From Clostridium sp. (GTDB lineage: Bacteria; Bacillota_A; Clostridia; Lachnospirales; Lachnospiraceae): a stretch of DNA of 16,854 nt. A program made the position numbers and the translations under genes. The DNA lies in assembly GCA_023666975.1 (NCBI GenBank), contig JAMPAW010000065.1, positions 1-16,854 on the forward strand, read 5' to 3'. This document shows, one piece after another, positions 7,291-14,058 of this stretch; position 1 is the stretch's first letter, and each line of letters begins with the position of its first letter. The notes under the pieces are model-generated. The model was given only the letters and a program-made list of their open reading frames with translations, was not told the origin of the DNA and did not search any database.

Positions 7291-8211
7291 TTACGATAAA
7301 GCAGTATCATCACTGATATCGCAAATCATGTCTTTCAGGATATCTGCGGCAACATTGACAGGTCTGCTGATATTCTGAATCAGGCTGATACTGCGTATGG
7401 GAATGTTTTCAGCAAGGTTTATCTGAAAAACAGTCCCTTCTTTTAGTGCGTTTGTAGCATAGGCAGGGGATATGAAACCAAGCCCCATATCATGTGAAAC
7501 GAAGGTGAGAACCTGGTCTGTGGTAGCGGTTTCGATAATCGGTTCAAACGGCAGACCATGTGAAATAAAAATTTTACGATAGAAATCATACGTCTCTGTT
7601 CCCCGCCATAAGTTGATAATCGGATACCGGACTAATTCAGAAAGAGTCAGTGCTTTATCTTTCAGGTGGGCAAATGATGGCCCTGCAATTAATATATCCT
7701 GAAAGGAATCCAAAATAATTTCATGTACATTTAGGTTTGTATTGGCAAGTGTAGTGACAACTGCCATATCAATAAGACCATGATAGATATCGGAGATAAG
7801 GTCAGGGGTGGAATTATTGATGATTTGGATATGGGTTTCCGGATATAAAAGGTGATAGTCATGGAGAATGGGAATGATTTTGTTATGCAGTAATATTTCC
7901 GTAATACCAATGGAAAAGCCAATAGAAATATCTTCTTTCTTTTGTTTTTTGGCAGAACTAATTTCAGCCTCTCCTATTTGAAGCTGCTGGTGGGCAGATT
8001 GAACATGGGAAAAAAGTTTCTCTCCCTCCGCTGTCAGGGTTATGCCCTTTTTGGAACGGTTAAATAATGTGCAGTCCAGCTCCGCTTCTAATTTGTTCAT
8101 CGTTCTTGTGATGTTGGGCTGGCTGTTATTTAATGCTTTTGCTGCCTTGCTGAAACTCTTGTATTTTCCTACATAATAAAATATTTTGTAATATTCATAA
8201 GATACCGACAT
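7291..8211 (-). CDS. LysR-family transcriptional regulator
   Basis: 306 residues from the ATG at 8211, chosen because it gives the family's normal N-terminus (MSVSYEYYKIFYYV) and is preceded by AAGGGG; the 15 extra upstream codons include this ribosome site and are unlikely to be translated. A helix-turn-helix lies at about residues 18-37 (SFSKAAKALNNSQPNITRTM), followed by the linker helix and an effector-binding domain from about residue 90. Typical LysR proteins of this layout bind the region between themselves and a divergent target gene, repressing their own synthesis and activating the target with a small-molecule co-inducer. The divergent neighbour is the SDR at 8407, the probable target. 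Confidence 0.93.
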   Translation of the reverse strand: MSVSYEYYKIFYYVGKYKSFSKAAKALNNSQPNITRTMNKLEAELDCTLFNRSKKGITLTAEGEKLFSHVQSAHQQLQIGEAEISSAKKQKKEDISIGFSIGITEILLHNKIIPILHDYHLLYPETHIQIINNSTPDLISDIYHGLIDMAVVTTLANTNLNVHEIILDSFQDILIAGPSFAHLKDKALTLSELVRYPIINLWRGTETYDFYRKIFISHGLPFEPIIETATTDQVLTFVSHDMGLGFISPAYATNALKEGTVFQINLAENIPIRSISLIQNISRPVNVAADILKDMICDISDDTALS

Positions 8212-8243
8212 GAAAATTTTCCCCTTCATACCATTGTGATATA

Positions 8244-8277
8244 ACATATATATCATATACGATTTTTACATATATGT
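8244..8277. promoter_or_regulatory. Candidate LysR operator (inverted repeat)
   Basis: ACATATA (8244-8250) and TATATGT (8271-8277) form a 7-bp dyad spaced by 20 bases in the LysR/SDR intergenic region. The right arm touches the -35 element of the SDR promoter, a usual site for a LysR activator. The sequence is A/T-rich, so chance symmetry is possible. Confidence 0.35.
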
Positions 8278-8293
8278 CCAGAGGTGTTATAAT
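8265..8293 (+). promoter_or_regulatory. Promoter of the SDR gene
   Basis: TTTACA (8265-8270), a 17-base spacer and a perfect TATAAT (8288-8293), with TGT directly before the -10 (extended -10). About 105 bases of leader precede the gene at 8407. Confidence 0.65.
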
Positions 8294-8406
8294 AAATTTA
8301 TATGAAATGTAACGGACGGATACCATTAGTAAATTAAACGAATAATAGCACATATGCAGGTTCAGTATTTTAAGACGTGTTATAAAAATGGTACGAGGAG
8401 ATTTTT

Positions 8407-9177
8407 ATGGAGAACAAAATTGCCATTGTTACAGGTGCAAATAGCGGATTTGGAAAAGAATTTGTCAAATTGCTGTCAAAGGATAAAAGCCTTGTTGAGA
8501 TTTGGGCGATTGCCCGCAATGAAGAAAATTTGCAAAAACTAAAAGAAGAATACGGTGAAAAAATTAGTATCTTGTCAATGGATTTGACAGACAGAAGAAA
8601 TTTCAATGCCATAAAAGAGTTGTTGGAGAAAAAGGCTGTTGTCATAAAGTACCTTGTCAATAGTGCAGGGTATGCGAAATTTTGTTCCTATTATGATATT
8701 GGTATTGACGAGTCATTGAATATGATTGACCTCAATGTCAATGCCGTAGTTGCAATGGGGTTAATATGTCTGCCTTATATGAAAAAAGGGAGCCATATTA
8801 TCAACATAGCTTCGCAGGCCTCATTTCAACCATTGCCTTATCTGAATGTCTATGGTTCCACAAAATCGTTTGTGCGCAATTACACCAGGGCATTGAATGT
8901 TGAATTGGAAGAGCGTGGAATTTGTGCAACGGCTGTCTGCCCCGGCTGGATGAAAACAAAACTATTTGAGCGTGGCGACATAGGAGCTGCAAAGGCAGCC
9001 AATAATTTTGTGGGCATGGTCACGCCTGATGTAGTAGCAAAAAAAGCATTGAGCGATGCCGATAAGGGAAAAGACCAGTCGGTTTATGGAGTATATGTGA
9101 ATTTTGCGCATATTATAGCAAAGCTGCTCCCGCAAAAGCTAATGATGAAAATATGGCTTATGCAGCAGAGAATGTAA
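8407..9177 (+). CDS. Short-chain dehydrogenase/reductase (classical SDR)
   Basis: 256 residues, normal for a classical SDR. The NAD(P)-binding glycine motif TGANSGFG is at 9-16, NSAG (variant of NNAG) at 85-88, the active-site serine at about 136 and the YxxxK pair as YGSTK with Tyr149 and Lys153; PGWMKT follows as the usual PG motif. Arg37 after the second strand suggests NADP preference. The type is closest to DltE/YqjQ-like SDRs of unknown substrate. A short basic and hydrophobic C-terminus (AKLLPQKLMMKIW) could touch the membrane. ATG 8407 follows GGAG in ACGAGGAG. Divergent from the LysR gene, with its own promoter and a terminator at 9366. Confidence 0.92.
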   Translation: MENKIAIVTGANSGFGKEFVKLLSKDKSLVEIWAIARNEENLQKLKEEYGEKISILSMDLTDRRNFNAIKELLEKKAVVIKYLVNSAGYAKFCSYYDIGIDESLNMIDLNVNAVVAMGLICLPYMKKGSHIINIASQASFQPLPYLNVYGSTKSFVRNYTRALNVELEERGICATAVCPGWMKTKLFERGDIGAAKAANNFVGMVTPDVVAKKALSDADKGKDQSVYGVYVNFAHIIAKLLPQKLMMKIWLMQQRM

Positions 9178-9234
9178 GGTTTTATATCACAACTTATTAG
9201 CAAAAAATGAAGCAAGCCATAAAAAGGAGAAAAA

Positions 9235-9327
9235 ATGAATATCCTAATTATTGATGCTGATTCTATGTTTGGCGAAATTATTCCCAATATGGCAAAAGCG
9301 ATTGGACAAAGTAATGCAAATCGCTGA
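9235..9327 (+). CDS. 30-codon ORF of unknown function
   Basis: ATG 9235 is preceded by AAGGAG with a six-base gap, a better ribosome site than several large genes here have. The product starts MNILIIDADSMFGEII, the shape of a beta strand and turn at the start of a Rossmann- or flavodoxin-like domain, and stops after 30 residues. It may be a real small protein in the SDR transcript or the surviving N-terminus of a deleted gene; given the decay around it, the second is favoured. Confidence 0.4.
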   Translation: MNILIIDADSMFGEIIPNMAKAIGQSNANR

Positions 9328-9365
9328 AGCGTTATATTATTAAGGTTGGTTTATGTATGCTATGG

Positions 9366-9405
9366 AAGCACACGATTCCCAGAAGGGATTTTGTGTGCTT
9401 TTTTT
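9366..9405 (+). terminator. Rho-independent terminator of the SDR transcript
   Basis: AAGCACAC (9366-9373) pairs with GTGTGCTT (9393-9400). An inner TCCC/GGGA stem encloses AGAA, and a T-run follows to 9405. Confidence 0.85.
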
Positions 9406-9454
9406 GTATAGCCAATCAACATTATTATTAAAAAAATTATAGGAGGAAAGACAC

Positions 9455-9514
9455 ATGGCTTGCTTTTGAGCACGTCTGGCATGAGGAAGTGGTTCCGTGG
9501 TTTCCGTTTTTGCT
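9455..9514 (+). pseudogene. Remnant of a small membrane protein gene (MACF...FEHVWH family)
   Basis: A strong AGGAGG (9441-9446) lies eight bases before ATG 9455, but the frame reads M-A-C-F and stops at once (TGA 9467). One frame over, from 9465, the sequence reads FEHVWHEEVVPWFPFLL. I recognise both pieces as belonging to one clostridial small membrane protein family whose members begin MACF and carry an FEHVWHGEVVPWFPFL motif well downstream. The middle has been deleted so that the first four codons abut the conserved motif out of frame. The reading frames are direct observation; the family link is from memory. Confidence 0.6.
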
Positions 9515-9805
9515 GCAATTATCTGCACGATTATCTGGTATTGCAATGCACCAAAAAGCCAAATGAAAATAGGTGTCCTCTGTTTCCTGTATTGGGGTGC
9601 ATCCCTTATGTGGCTTGTCGATGCTATTTTTGAATATGCGGAAATTCACGATGAATATTTTAATCCGGCACCAATAGATATGCTCAATGATTTTTATTTG
9701 GGATTGTCCGTTGTAGCACTTGGACTCGTTATTTGGCTTATAATTCTTCTTGTTAAAGATCCGAAAGGCGTTGTAAAATCCGTTCTTTTTAAGAAGAAAG
9801 CCTGA
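9497..9805 (+). CDS. Small membrane protein, 5' end rebuilt by deletion (possibly pseudogene)
   Basis: About 102 residues from GTG 9497, the only start left upstream of the conserved part. GAGG at 9484-9487 could act as a weak ribosome site. Three hydrophobic segments are visible: VFAAIICTIIWYC, the GVLCFLYWGASLMWLVDAIF region and the VVALGLVIWLIILLV region, with a basic end FKKKA. The stretch GASLMWLVDAIFEYAE and the ending VKDPKGVVKS look like a conserved companion of the MACF family in Lachnospiraceae (from memory). The normal start was probably just before SVFAAII; it has been joined to the tail of the MACF remnant at about 9503-9512. Function unknown. A terminator follows within 15 bases. 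Confidence 0.6.
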   Translation: MVSVFAAIICTIIWYCNAPKSQMKIGVLCFLYWGASLMWLVDAIFEYAEIHDEYFNPAPIDMLNDFYLGLSVVALGLVIWLIILLVKDPKGVVKSVLFKKKA

Positions 9806-9815
9806 ACGGTTCAAT

Positions 9816-9848
9816 GCGGTTCTGTTGAATTGGCAGAGCCGCTTTTTT
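9816..9848 (+). terminator. Rho-independent terminator after the small membrane protein
   Basis: GCGGTTCTG (9816-9824) pairs with CAGAGCCGC (9834-9842) with one G-T wobble, followed by six T residues. Confidence 0.85.
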
Positions 9849-9878
9849 CATGCAAGTGATTTCATATAACTCTCCTTT
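9848..9878 (-). pseudogene. Orphan start of a lost divergent gene
   Basis: On the minus strand AAAGGAG (9878-9872) is followed six bases later by ATG at 9865 and only five codons (MKSLA) before TGA at 9850-9848, against the plus-strand terminator. This is how the start of a regulator gene divergent from the flavoprotein operon would look if its body had been deleted. The dyad at 9902-9928 would have been its operator. Inference from layout only. Confidence 0.35.
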
Positions 9879-9901
9879 CGGTAAGCATATAACTTTGAGG
9901 T

Positions 9902-9928
9902 AAGTACTGCACTTGAACGTGCGTACTT
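9902..9928. promoter_or_regulatory. Operator-like dyad upstream of the flavoprotein operon
   Basis: AAGTACTGCAC (9902-9912) and GTGCGTACTT (9919-9928) form a near-perfect inverted repeat with a single-base bulge and a six-base centre. It has no T-run and lies about 20 bases upstream of the promoter-like A/T stretch. GTACTT-containing dyads of this kind are common at HxlR-type targets; an hxlR fragment survives at 14493-14565. The regulator assignment is inference. Confidence 0.5.
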
Positions 9929-9964
9929 GTTTTTTGTCCTGTTTTTGATATGATTATAATATCA
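9926..9964 (+). promoter_or_regulatory. Promoter region of the flavoprotein operon
   Basis: Two overlapping choices: TTGTTT (9928-9933) with TATGAT (9950-9955), 16-base spacer, or TTGTCC (9934-9939) with TATAAT (9955-9960), 15-base spacer. The -10 area lies inside a second dyad, TGATAT (9946-9951) and ATATCA (9959-9964). Confidence 0.45.
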
Positions 9965-10009
9965 TGAGTGGAAGACGCCAATTCCACAGAGAGACAGGAG
10001 GATATACTT

Positions 10010-10555
10010 ATGAGTAAGAAGATTGTAGTAATTACCGGAAGTCCAAGAAAGAATGGCAACAGCTTTGCCATGACAGATGCCTTTATCAGGGCAGCCGAGG
10101 AAAAAGGACACAGCGTTACCCGTTTTGATGCGGCAATGAAAAAGATAGGCGGCTGTCATGCCTGTGAAACCTGTTTTAAGTCAGGGAAAGCATGTTCCTT
10201 TGATGATGATTTTAATGAGATTGCCCCGGCTATTTTGGAGGCAGATGCCATAGTCTTTACAATGCCGGTTTACTGGTATTCCATTCCGGCACAGATTAAA
10301 GGCGTGATTGACCGGATTTATTCATTCTGTGTGGCTGGAAAGGACATGGCAGGAAAGGAATGTGCCCTGATTACCTGCTGTGAGGAAGAAGATATGTCTG
10401 TCATGGACGGTGTACGGATTCCGATTGAGCGTTCCGCTGCCCTGCTGAAATGGAAGATGGTTGGGGAAGTGCTGGTTCCGGGCGTGTTGAACACAGGCGA
10501 TATTGAAAAGACAGATGGCTGCAAGCAGGCGGCTGCTCTGGCAGATAAGATTTGA
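10010..10555 (+). CDS. Iron-sulfur-flavoprotein-like NAD(P)H-dependent oxidoreductase
   Basis: 181 residues from ATG 10010, eight bases after AGGAGG (9996-10001). A 14-codon upstream extension has no ribosome site and includes the SD, so it is rejected. The flavodoxin-like fold begins with GSPRKNGNS at 10-18, the FMN phosphate loop of NADPH-dependent FMN reductases. Four cysteines follow as C49-x2-C52-x2-C55-x6-C62, the compact motif that binds a 4Fe-4S cluster in iron-sulfur flavoproteins (Isf). TMPVYWYSIPAQIKGVIDR is the conserved flavin-contact and dimer stretch. The role would be cytoplasmic electron transfer or reduction of quinone- or nitro-type compounds. First of two tandem paralogues. 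Confidence 0.9.
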   Translation: MSKKIVVITGSPRKNGNSFAMTDAFIRAAEEKGHSVTRFDAAMKKIGGCHACETCFKSGKACSFDDDFNEIAPAILEADAIVFTMPVYWYSIPAQIKGVIDRIYSFCVAGKDMAGKECALITCCEEEDMSVMDGVRIPIERSAALLKWKMVGEVLVPGVLNTGDIEKTDGCKQAAALADKI

Positions 10556-10572
10556 GAAGGGAGAGTTGGGTA

Positions 10573-11121
10573 ATGGCAAAAAAGATTGTGATACTGAATG
10601 GAAGTCCAAGAAAAAATGGGAATACATCTGCTTTGGCAAAGGAATTTGTGAAAGGTGCGGAAAGTGCAGGAAATACAGTCACAGAGTTTTTTCTTGATGA
10701 GATGGATATTCATGGCTGTAAGGGCTGCTTTGGCGGACACAGCAGCAAAGAGTGTCCCTGTGTGCAGAAGGACGATATGGCACAGATTTATCCGGCAGTA
10801 AGGGAGTGTGATGTAGTCGTGCTTGCCACACCGCTTTATTACTGGAATATGAGCGGTCAGTTAAGGACAGCGGTTGACCGTCTGTTTGCGTTGGAGGAGG
10901 GCGATGGTAATCTCCTGAGAGGCAATGACCGGGCTTGTGTACTGTTGATGGCAGCGGCAGGTCAGGGCTTTGAAGATGTTCTGCCTTATTATGAACATCT
11001 AATGGAACATCTGCAATGGGAAAATCTCGGTCATGTTCTTGCCGGAGGCAATCGGAATGAAGGAGATGTGGATGGAAAATCCGAACTGAAACAGGCGTAT
11101 GAACTTGGGAAATCAATTTGA
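10573..11121 (+). CDS. Flavodoxin-family NAD(P)H-dependent oxidoreductase, second copy
   Basis: 182 residues from ATG 10573, with GGGAGAGTTGGG just upstream; 17 bases separate it from the previous gene, so the two are co-transcribed. It repeats the neighbour's plan: GSPRKNGNT at 10-18, then cysteines C49-x2-C52, then C61-x-C63 after a GGHSSKE insert, then ATPLYYWNMSGQLRTAVDRL. The cysteine spacing differs from the compact motif of the first copy, so a cluster here is less certain. The two probably arose by tandem duplication and may form a pair or use different acceptors. The 3' gap holds only remnants. Confidence 0.9.
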   Translation: MAKKIVILNGSPRKNGNTSALAKEFVKGAESAGNTVTEFFLDEMDIHGCKGCFGGHSSKECPCVQKDDMAQIYPAVRECDVVVLATPLYYWNMSGQLRTAVDRLFALEEGDGNLLRGNDRACVLLMAAAGQGFEDVLPYYEHLMEHLQWENLGHVLAGGNRNEGDVDGKSELKQAYELGKSI

Positions 11122-11171
11122 CAATACATAACAAAATTATTCACTTGTAGCATGGCAGACTGTTGGAATTA

Positions 11172-11378
11172 CTATAAGCGTAATATGGAATTGACAAGCA
11201 TAGTAAAGGTAGTTGCATATTTTTTATTGTTCCGTTGGAATACTGCATAATATGTTACATTTGCCTCTGCATCCGTGATAGGGATTCGGATTCGGTTTTC
11301 GGGAATTGCATAAGTGCTTTCCGAAAGATTTGTAGTAAAGCAGGGCAGGGAGTAAGTACCATAAAGGGGCAGGCGCGC
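11172..11378 (-). pseudogene. C-terminal remnant of a regulator-like protein (possibly LysR effector domain)
   Basis: On the minus strand a stop-bounded frame of 68 codons, lacking any start, has a natural coding look: LPLYGTYSLPCF, then YAIPENRIRIPITDAEANV and TYYAVFQRNNKKY. The pattern of an extended strand, a short variable part and a final strand with VFQRNNKK resembles the end of a LysR effector-binding domain. The DNA-binding half is missing. A LysR gene divergent from the aldo/keto reductase would explain the orientation. Coding nature fairly likely, family uncertain. Confidence 0.4.
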
Positions 11379-11493
11379 AGGAACTTATGGTAATGGTATG
11401 CAGGCTTTTGTCAAAATCACGGACACCAGTCAGAGCCTGTTCTTTTCACATTATGATCCGAAAACAGTGGAGTGGTTTATGACAATGGCATAG
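11365..11493 (+). pseudogene. C-terminal remnant of an unidentified protein before the AKR gene
   Basis: A frame without a start that ends at TAG 11491-11493, 11 bases before the AKR start; its last 37 codons include GMQAFVKITDTSQSLFF and HYDPKTVEWFMTMA. The composition is that of a real protein tail, perhaps of a hydrolase or reductase once upstream in the same operon. It abuts the minus-strand remnant at about 11380, so a deletion joined the ends of two genes here. Family not recognised. Confidence 0.4.
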
Positions 11494-11504
11494 GAGGGAT
11501 TTTG

Positions 11505-12312
11505 ATGGAAAAGCGTTATTTAAGAGAGATTGCAGTATCAGAAATTGGAATGGGGTGCATGGCATTTTCTCACGGATATGGGCAGATACCGGAACATGAT
11601 TACAGTGTGAAAGCAATCCAACTGGCTTATGAATATGGATGTGATTTTTTTGACACCGCAGAGGTTTACGGGGATGTGTTATATTATGAAGGGCATAATG
11701 AACAGATTTTAGCAGATGCGGTAAAGGGGTTCCGTAATAAGGTGGTTCTTGCGACAAAGCTGCATATCCGTGATGATGAAGCCGCATCGGGGGAGAATTT
11801 GTACGATATAGTACGCAGGCACTTGGATGCTTCCCTGAAGAGACTGGATACGGATTATGTGGATATTTATTATTTACACCGTTTGAATGAAGATGTTCCA
11901 GTGGAGGCTGTGGCTGAAGTTATGGGCAGATTGATTACGGATGGGCTGGTTCGTGGCTGGGGGCTTTCGCAGGTATCCGGGGAAACGCTTGCGAAAGCAG
12001 ATGCGGTTACTCCGGTTTGCGCAGTCCAGAATCGGTATAATATGTTGGAGCGGGATTGCGAGACTGATATTTTCCCTTATTGTGTGGAGCATAATATCGG
12101 CGTGGATGCTGCATAAATATCCAAACGTGGTGCCGATTCCCGGTTCTAAGAATCAGGAGCGTATTTTGGAAAACCTGCGGGCTTCTGAGGTTCGTCTGAC
12201 AGAGGATGAATTTCTGGCACTGGAAGATGCTTTGGATAGCTGTAAGGTGTATGGCCACAGGGGGCATGTGGAAACACAAAAGAAATCATTTGGAAATAAC
12301 TGGAAGAAATAG
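11505..12312 (+). pseudogene. Aldo/keto reductase broken by an internal deletion
   Basis: ATG 11505 follows AGGAGG. Residues 1-199 are a normal AKR N-terminal part with the full catalytic tetrad Asp50, Tyr55, Lys85 and His115, and with CAVQNRYNM and FPYCVEHNIG. The frame then runs VDAA and stops at 12116. In the next frame from 12103, WMLHKYPNVVPIPGSKN leads into the AKR C-terminal part (nucleotide-binding GSKN, LTEDEF, HRGH) and ends normally in FGNNWKK at 12312. Intact relatives are about 320-330 residues, so about 50-60 residues around HNIG and WMLHKY are gone and the join shifts frame. The truncated 203-residue product lacks barrel strands and part of the cofactor site, so it is probably inactive. 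Confidence 0.85.
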
Positions 12313-12367
12313 CAACCGTGGCAGTGGAATTAAAAGATATGAAGGCACAGAAGAAAAAACTCTCGAA

Positions 12368-12397
12368 GGGGTATGTGTGACAGCATACCTCTTTTTT
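12368..12397 (+). terminator. Rho-independent terminator after the AKR gene
   Basis: GGGGTATG (12368-12375) pairs with CATACCTC (12384-12391) with one G-T wobble across an eight-base loop, followed by six T residues. Confidence 0.85.
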
Positions 12398-12450
12398 GAT
12401 GTGACGAAAAAGTTGCAGGAATGACAGAATTAATATTTTTTGCACAATTC

Positions 12451-12480
12451 ATAAGTTTTACTTATTGATTGGATAAGTAA
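12451..12480. promoter_or_regulatory. Operator-like array of three half-sites
   Basis: ATAAGT (12451-12456), TTT, ACTTAT (12460-12465) is one perfect dyad. TTACTTAT (12458-12465), seven bases, ATAAGTAA (12473-12480) is a second perfect dyad sharing the middle half-site. The array ends seven bases before the -35 of the SDR promoter, a position suited to a dimeric regulator of HxlR, MarR or AraC type. The regulator is not identified. Confidence 0.5.
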
Positions 12481-12486
12481 TTGAAA

Positions 12487-12515
12487 TTGTTCTTATTTAT
12501 CATTGCTATTATACT
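12487..12515 (+). promoter_or_regulatory. Promoter of the SDR/flavodoxin operon
   Basis: TTGTTC (12487-12492), a 17-base spacer and TATACT (12510-12515). The leader is about 40 bases to the SDR start. Confidence 0.55.
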
Positions 12516-12561
12516 TAATATCAAACAGGACAAAGAAATCAAATATAGGAGGTCATAAGAA

Positions 12562-13392
12562 ATGAAAGACGTAATACTTTGGACAGGTGCAGGACAGATC
12601 GGCATGGCGATTGCCAGAAGAATGGGTTATGGAAAGAAGATTGTGGTTGGCGATAAGAATCCGGAGAATGCAAAAGCGATTGCAAAGATTATGAATGAGG
12701 CAGGCTTTGACGTGGTACCGGTGGAGACGGACATTTCTTCCAGAGAATCTATTTTAAGCCTGATTGCAGAGGGGCAGAAGTATGGGGAGATTGCCATGCT
12801 TATCAATGCTGCGGGAGTGTCGCCAAGCCAGGCGCCGGTTGAGGCAATCTTAAAAGTAGACCTTTACGGAACGGCTGTATTATTGGAGGAAGTCGGCAGG
12901 GTAATCAAAGAAGGCGGTGTCGGAGTGACGATATCCAGCCAGTCCGGACACAGGATGCCGGCGCTTGGCAATGAGATAGATGAGCAGCTTGCGGTAACAC
13001 CGACAGAGGAATTACTGAATCTGGAAGTGCTGAAACCGGAAAATATTAAGGACACCCTCCATGCTTACCAGATGGCAAAGCGTTGTAATGAAAAACGTGT
13101 GATGTCAGAGTCGGTCAAGTGGGGAGAAAAGGGAGCACGCATCAACTCTATTTCACCGGGAATCATCGTGACACCACTGGCACTGGATGAATTTAACGGG
13201 CCAAGAGGCGATTTTTATAAAAATATGTTTGCGAAATGTCCGGCAGGTCGGCCGGGAACAGCCGATGAGGTGGCAAATGTAGCGGAACTGGTGATGGGCG
13301 AGAAGGGCGCTTTTATTACAGGAGCGGATTTTCTGATTGATGGCGGTGCAACGGCATCTTACTATTATGGGCCGCTGAAACCGGAATCATAA
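12562..13392 (+). CDS. Short-chain dehydrogenase/reductase (SDR), second type
   Basis: 276 residues; ATG 12562 follows TAGGAGGTC. Cofactor motif TGAGQIG at 8-14 and Asp31 after the second strand (VVGDKN), which favours NAD; NAAG at 82-85; serines of TISSQSGH near 124-128; YQMAK with Tyr169 and Lys173; then NSISPGIIVTPLA and, at the end, GADFLIDGG, the classical SDR closing motif. A ~35-residue insertion lies between the serine and tyrosine. It is a soluble oxidoreductase of unknown substrate and is not close to the SDR at 8407. It probably shares a transcript with the flavodoxin 114 bases downstream, although the gap also contains a weak imperfect repeat (CCAAGTG / CACGTTTGG) with no T-run. 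Confidence 0.92.
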   Translation: MKDVILWTGAGQIGMAIARRMGYGKKIVVGDKNPENAKAIAKIMNEAGFDVVPVETDISSRESILSLIAEGQKYGEIAMLINAAGVSPSQAPVEAILKVDLYGTAVLLEEVGRVIKEGGVGVTISSQSGHRMPALGNEIDEQLAVTPTEELLNLEVLKPENIKDTLHAYQMAKRCNEKRVMSESVKWGEKGARINSISPGIIVTPLALDEFNGPRGDFYKNMFAKCPAGRPGTADEVANVAELVMGEKGAFITGADFLIDGGATASYYYGPLKPES

Positions 13393-13506
13393 TAGCCGCG
13401 TGCCAAGTGGATAGTTTGCCGGAAATAAAATTATTTCACGTTTGGCGGACGATAGGAAAGGATTGTAAATGAGTATAAACATATCGTATACAAGGAGTTT
13501 TTCATT

Positions 13507-14028
13507 ATGGCAAATATTTTAATTGTTTATTATTCCCGGAAGGGGCAGAATTATTGGAATGGCAGCGTGAAAAACATCGACAAGGGCAATACGGAGCGTG
13601 TGGCAGAGTTTATTCAGGAGGCAGTGGGTGGAGATTTGTTTGAGATTGATACCGTCAAGCCTTATGATGAGGATTACTATGTGTGTATTGAGGAGGCAAA
13701 AAAGGAGCTGCATGAGGGAGCCAGACCGGAATTGAAAAAGTATCTGGACAATTTAGAAGCCTATAAAACTATTTTTGTAGGTTTTCCTAATTGGTGGGGA
13801 ACCATGCCGATGGCGATGTTTACGTTTCTTGAACACTATGATTTAAGTGGCAAAAGAATTATCCCTTTTTGCACCAATGAGGGGAGTGGAATGGGCAGCG
13901 GTGAGCGTGACCTGAAAAAAATCTGTGCCGGTGCCACGATAGAGAAGGGGCTTTCCATTCATGGGGCAGAGGCGGAAAGTTCAGGCGGTAAGGTGTCCTC
14001 ATGGGCTAAGAAAATGGCAGGAAAATAG
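13507..14028 (+). CDS. Flavodoxin
   Basis: 173 residues, a long-chain-flavodoxin-sized protein. It opens MANILIVYYSRKGQNYWNG and carries a GNTERVAEFI phosphate-loop helix, with a ~15-residue insert between strand and loop as in the flavodoxin_4 group; GFPNWWGTMPMAMFTFLEHY is the FMN-flanking loop, and CTNEGSGMGSGERDL the third flavin loop. It binds FMN and carries electrons in the cytoplasm, probably to a neighbouring reductase. AAGGAG about nine bases upstream fixes ATG 13507; a preceding ATG at 13470 overlaps in another frame and gives only a short peptide. Followed after 30 bases by the NTF2-like gene. Confidence 0.93.
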   Translation: MANILIVYYSRKGQNYWNGSVKNIDKGNTERVAEFIQEAVGGDLFEIDTVKPYDEDYYVCIEEAKKELHEGARPELKKYLDNLEAYKTIFVGFPNWWGTMPMAMFTFLEHYDLSGKRIIPFCTNEGSGMGSGERDLKKICAGATIEKGLSIHGAEAESSGGKVSSWAKKMAGK

Positions 14029-14058
14029 AGAGATATTTTTTTCGGGGAGAGTAAATAG

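Noticed and set aside
9437..9814. A 125-residue minus-strand ORF
   Set aside because: It is antisense to the small membrane protein frames, with no ribosome site and no recognisable motif.
11193..11222. Perfect TTGACA -35 with TGCATA at 17 bases
   Set aside because: The -10 is poor, and the site lies inside the minus-strand gene remnant with no gene start nearby.
13393..13506. Imperfect repeat CCAAGTG ... CACGTTTGG between the SDR and flavodoxin genes as a terminator
   Set aside because: No T-run follows and pairing is weak, so co-transcription remains more likely.
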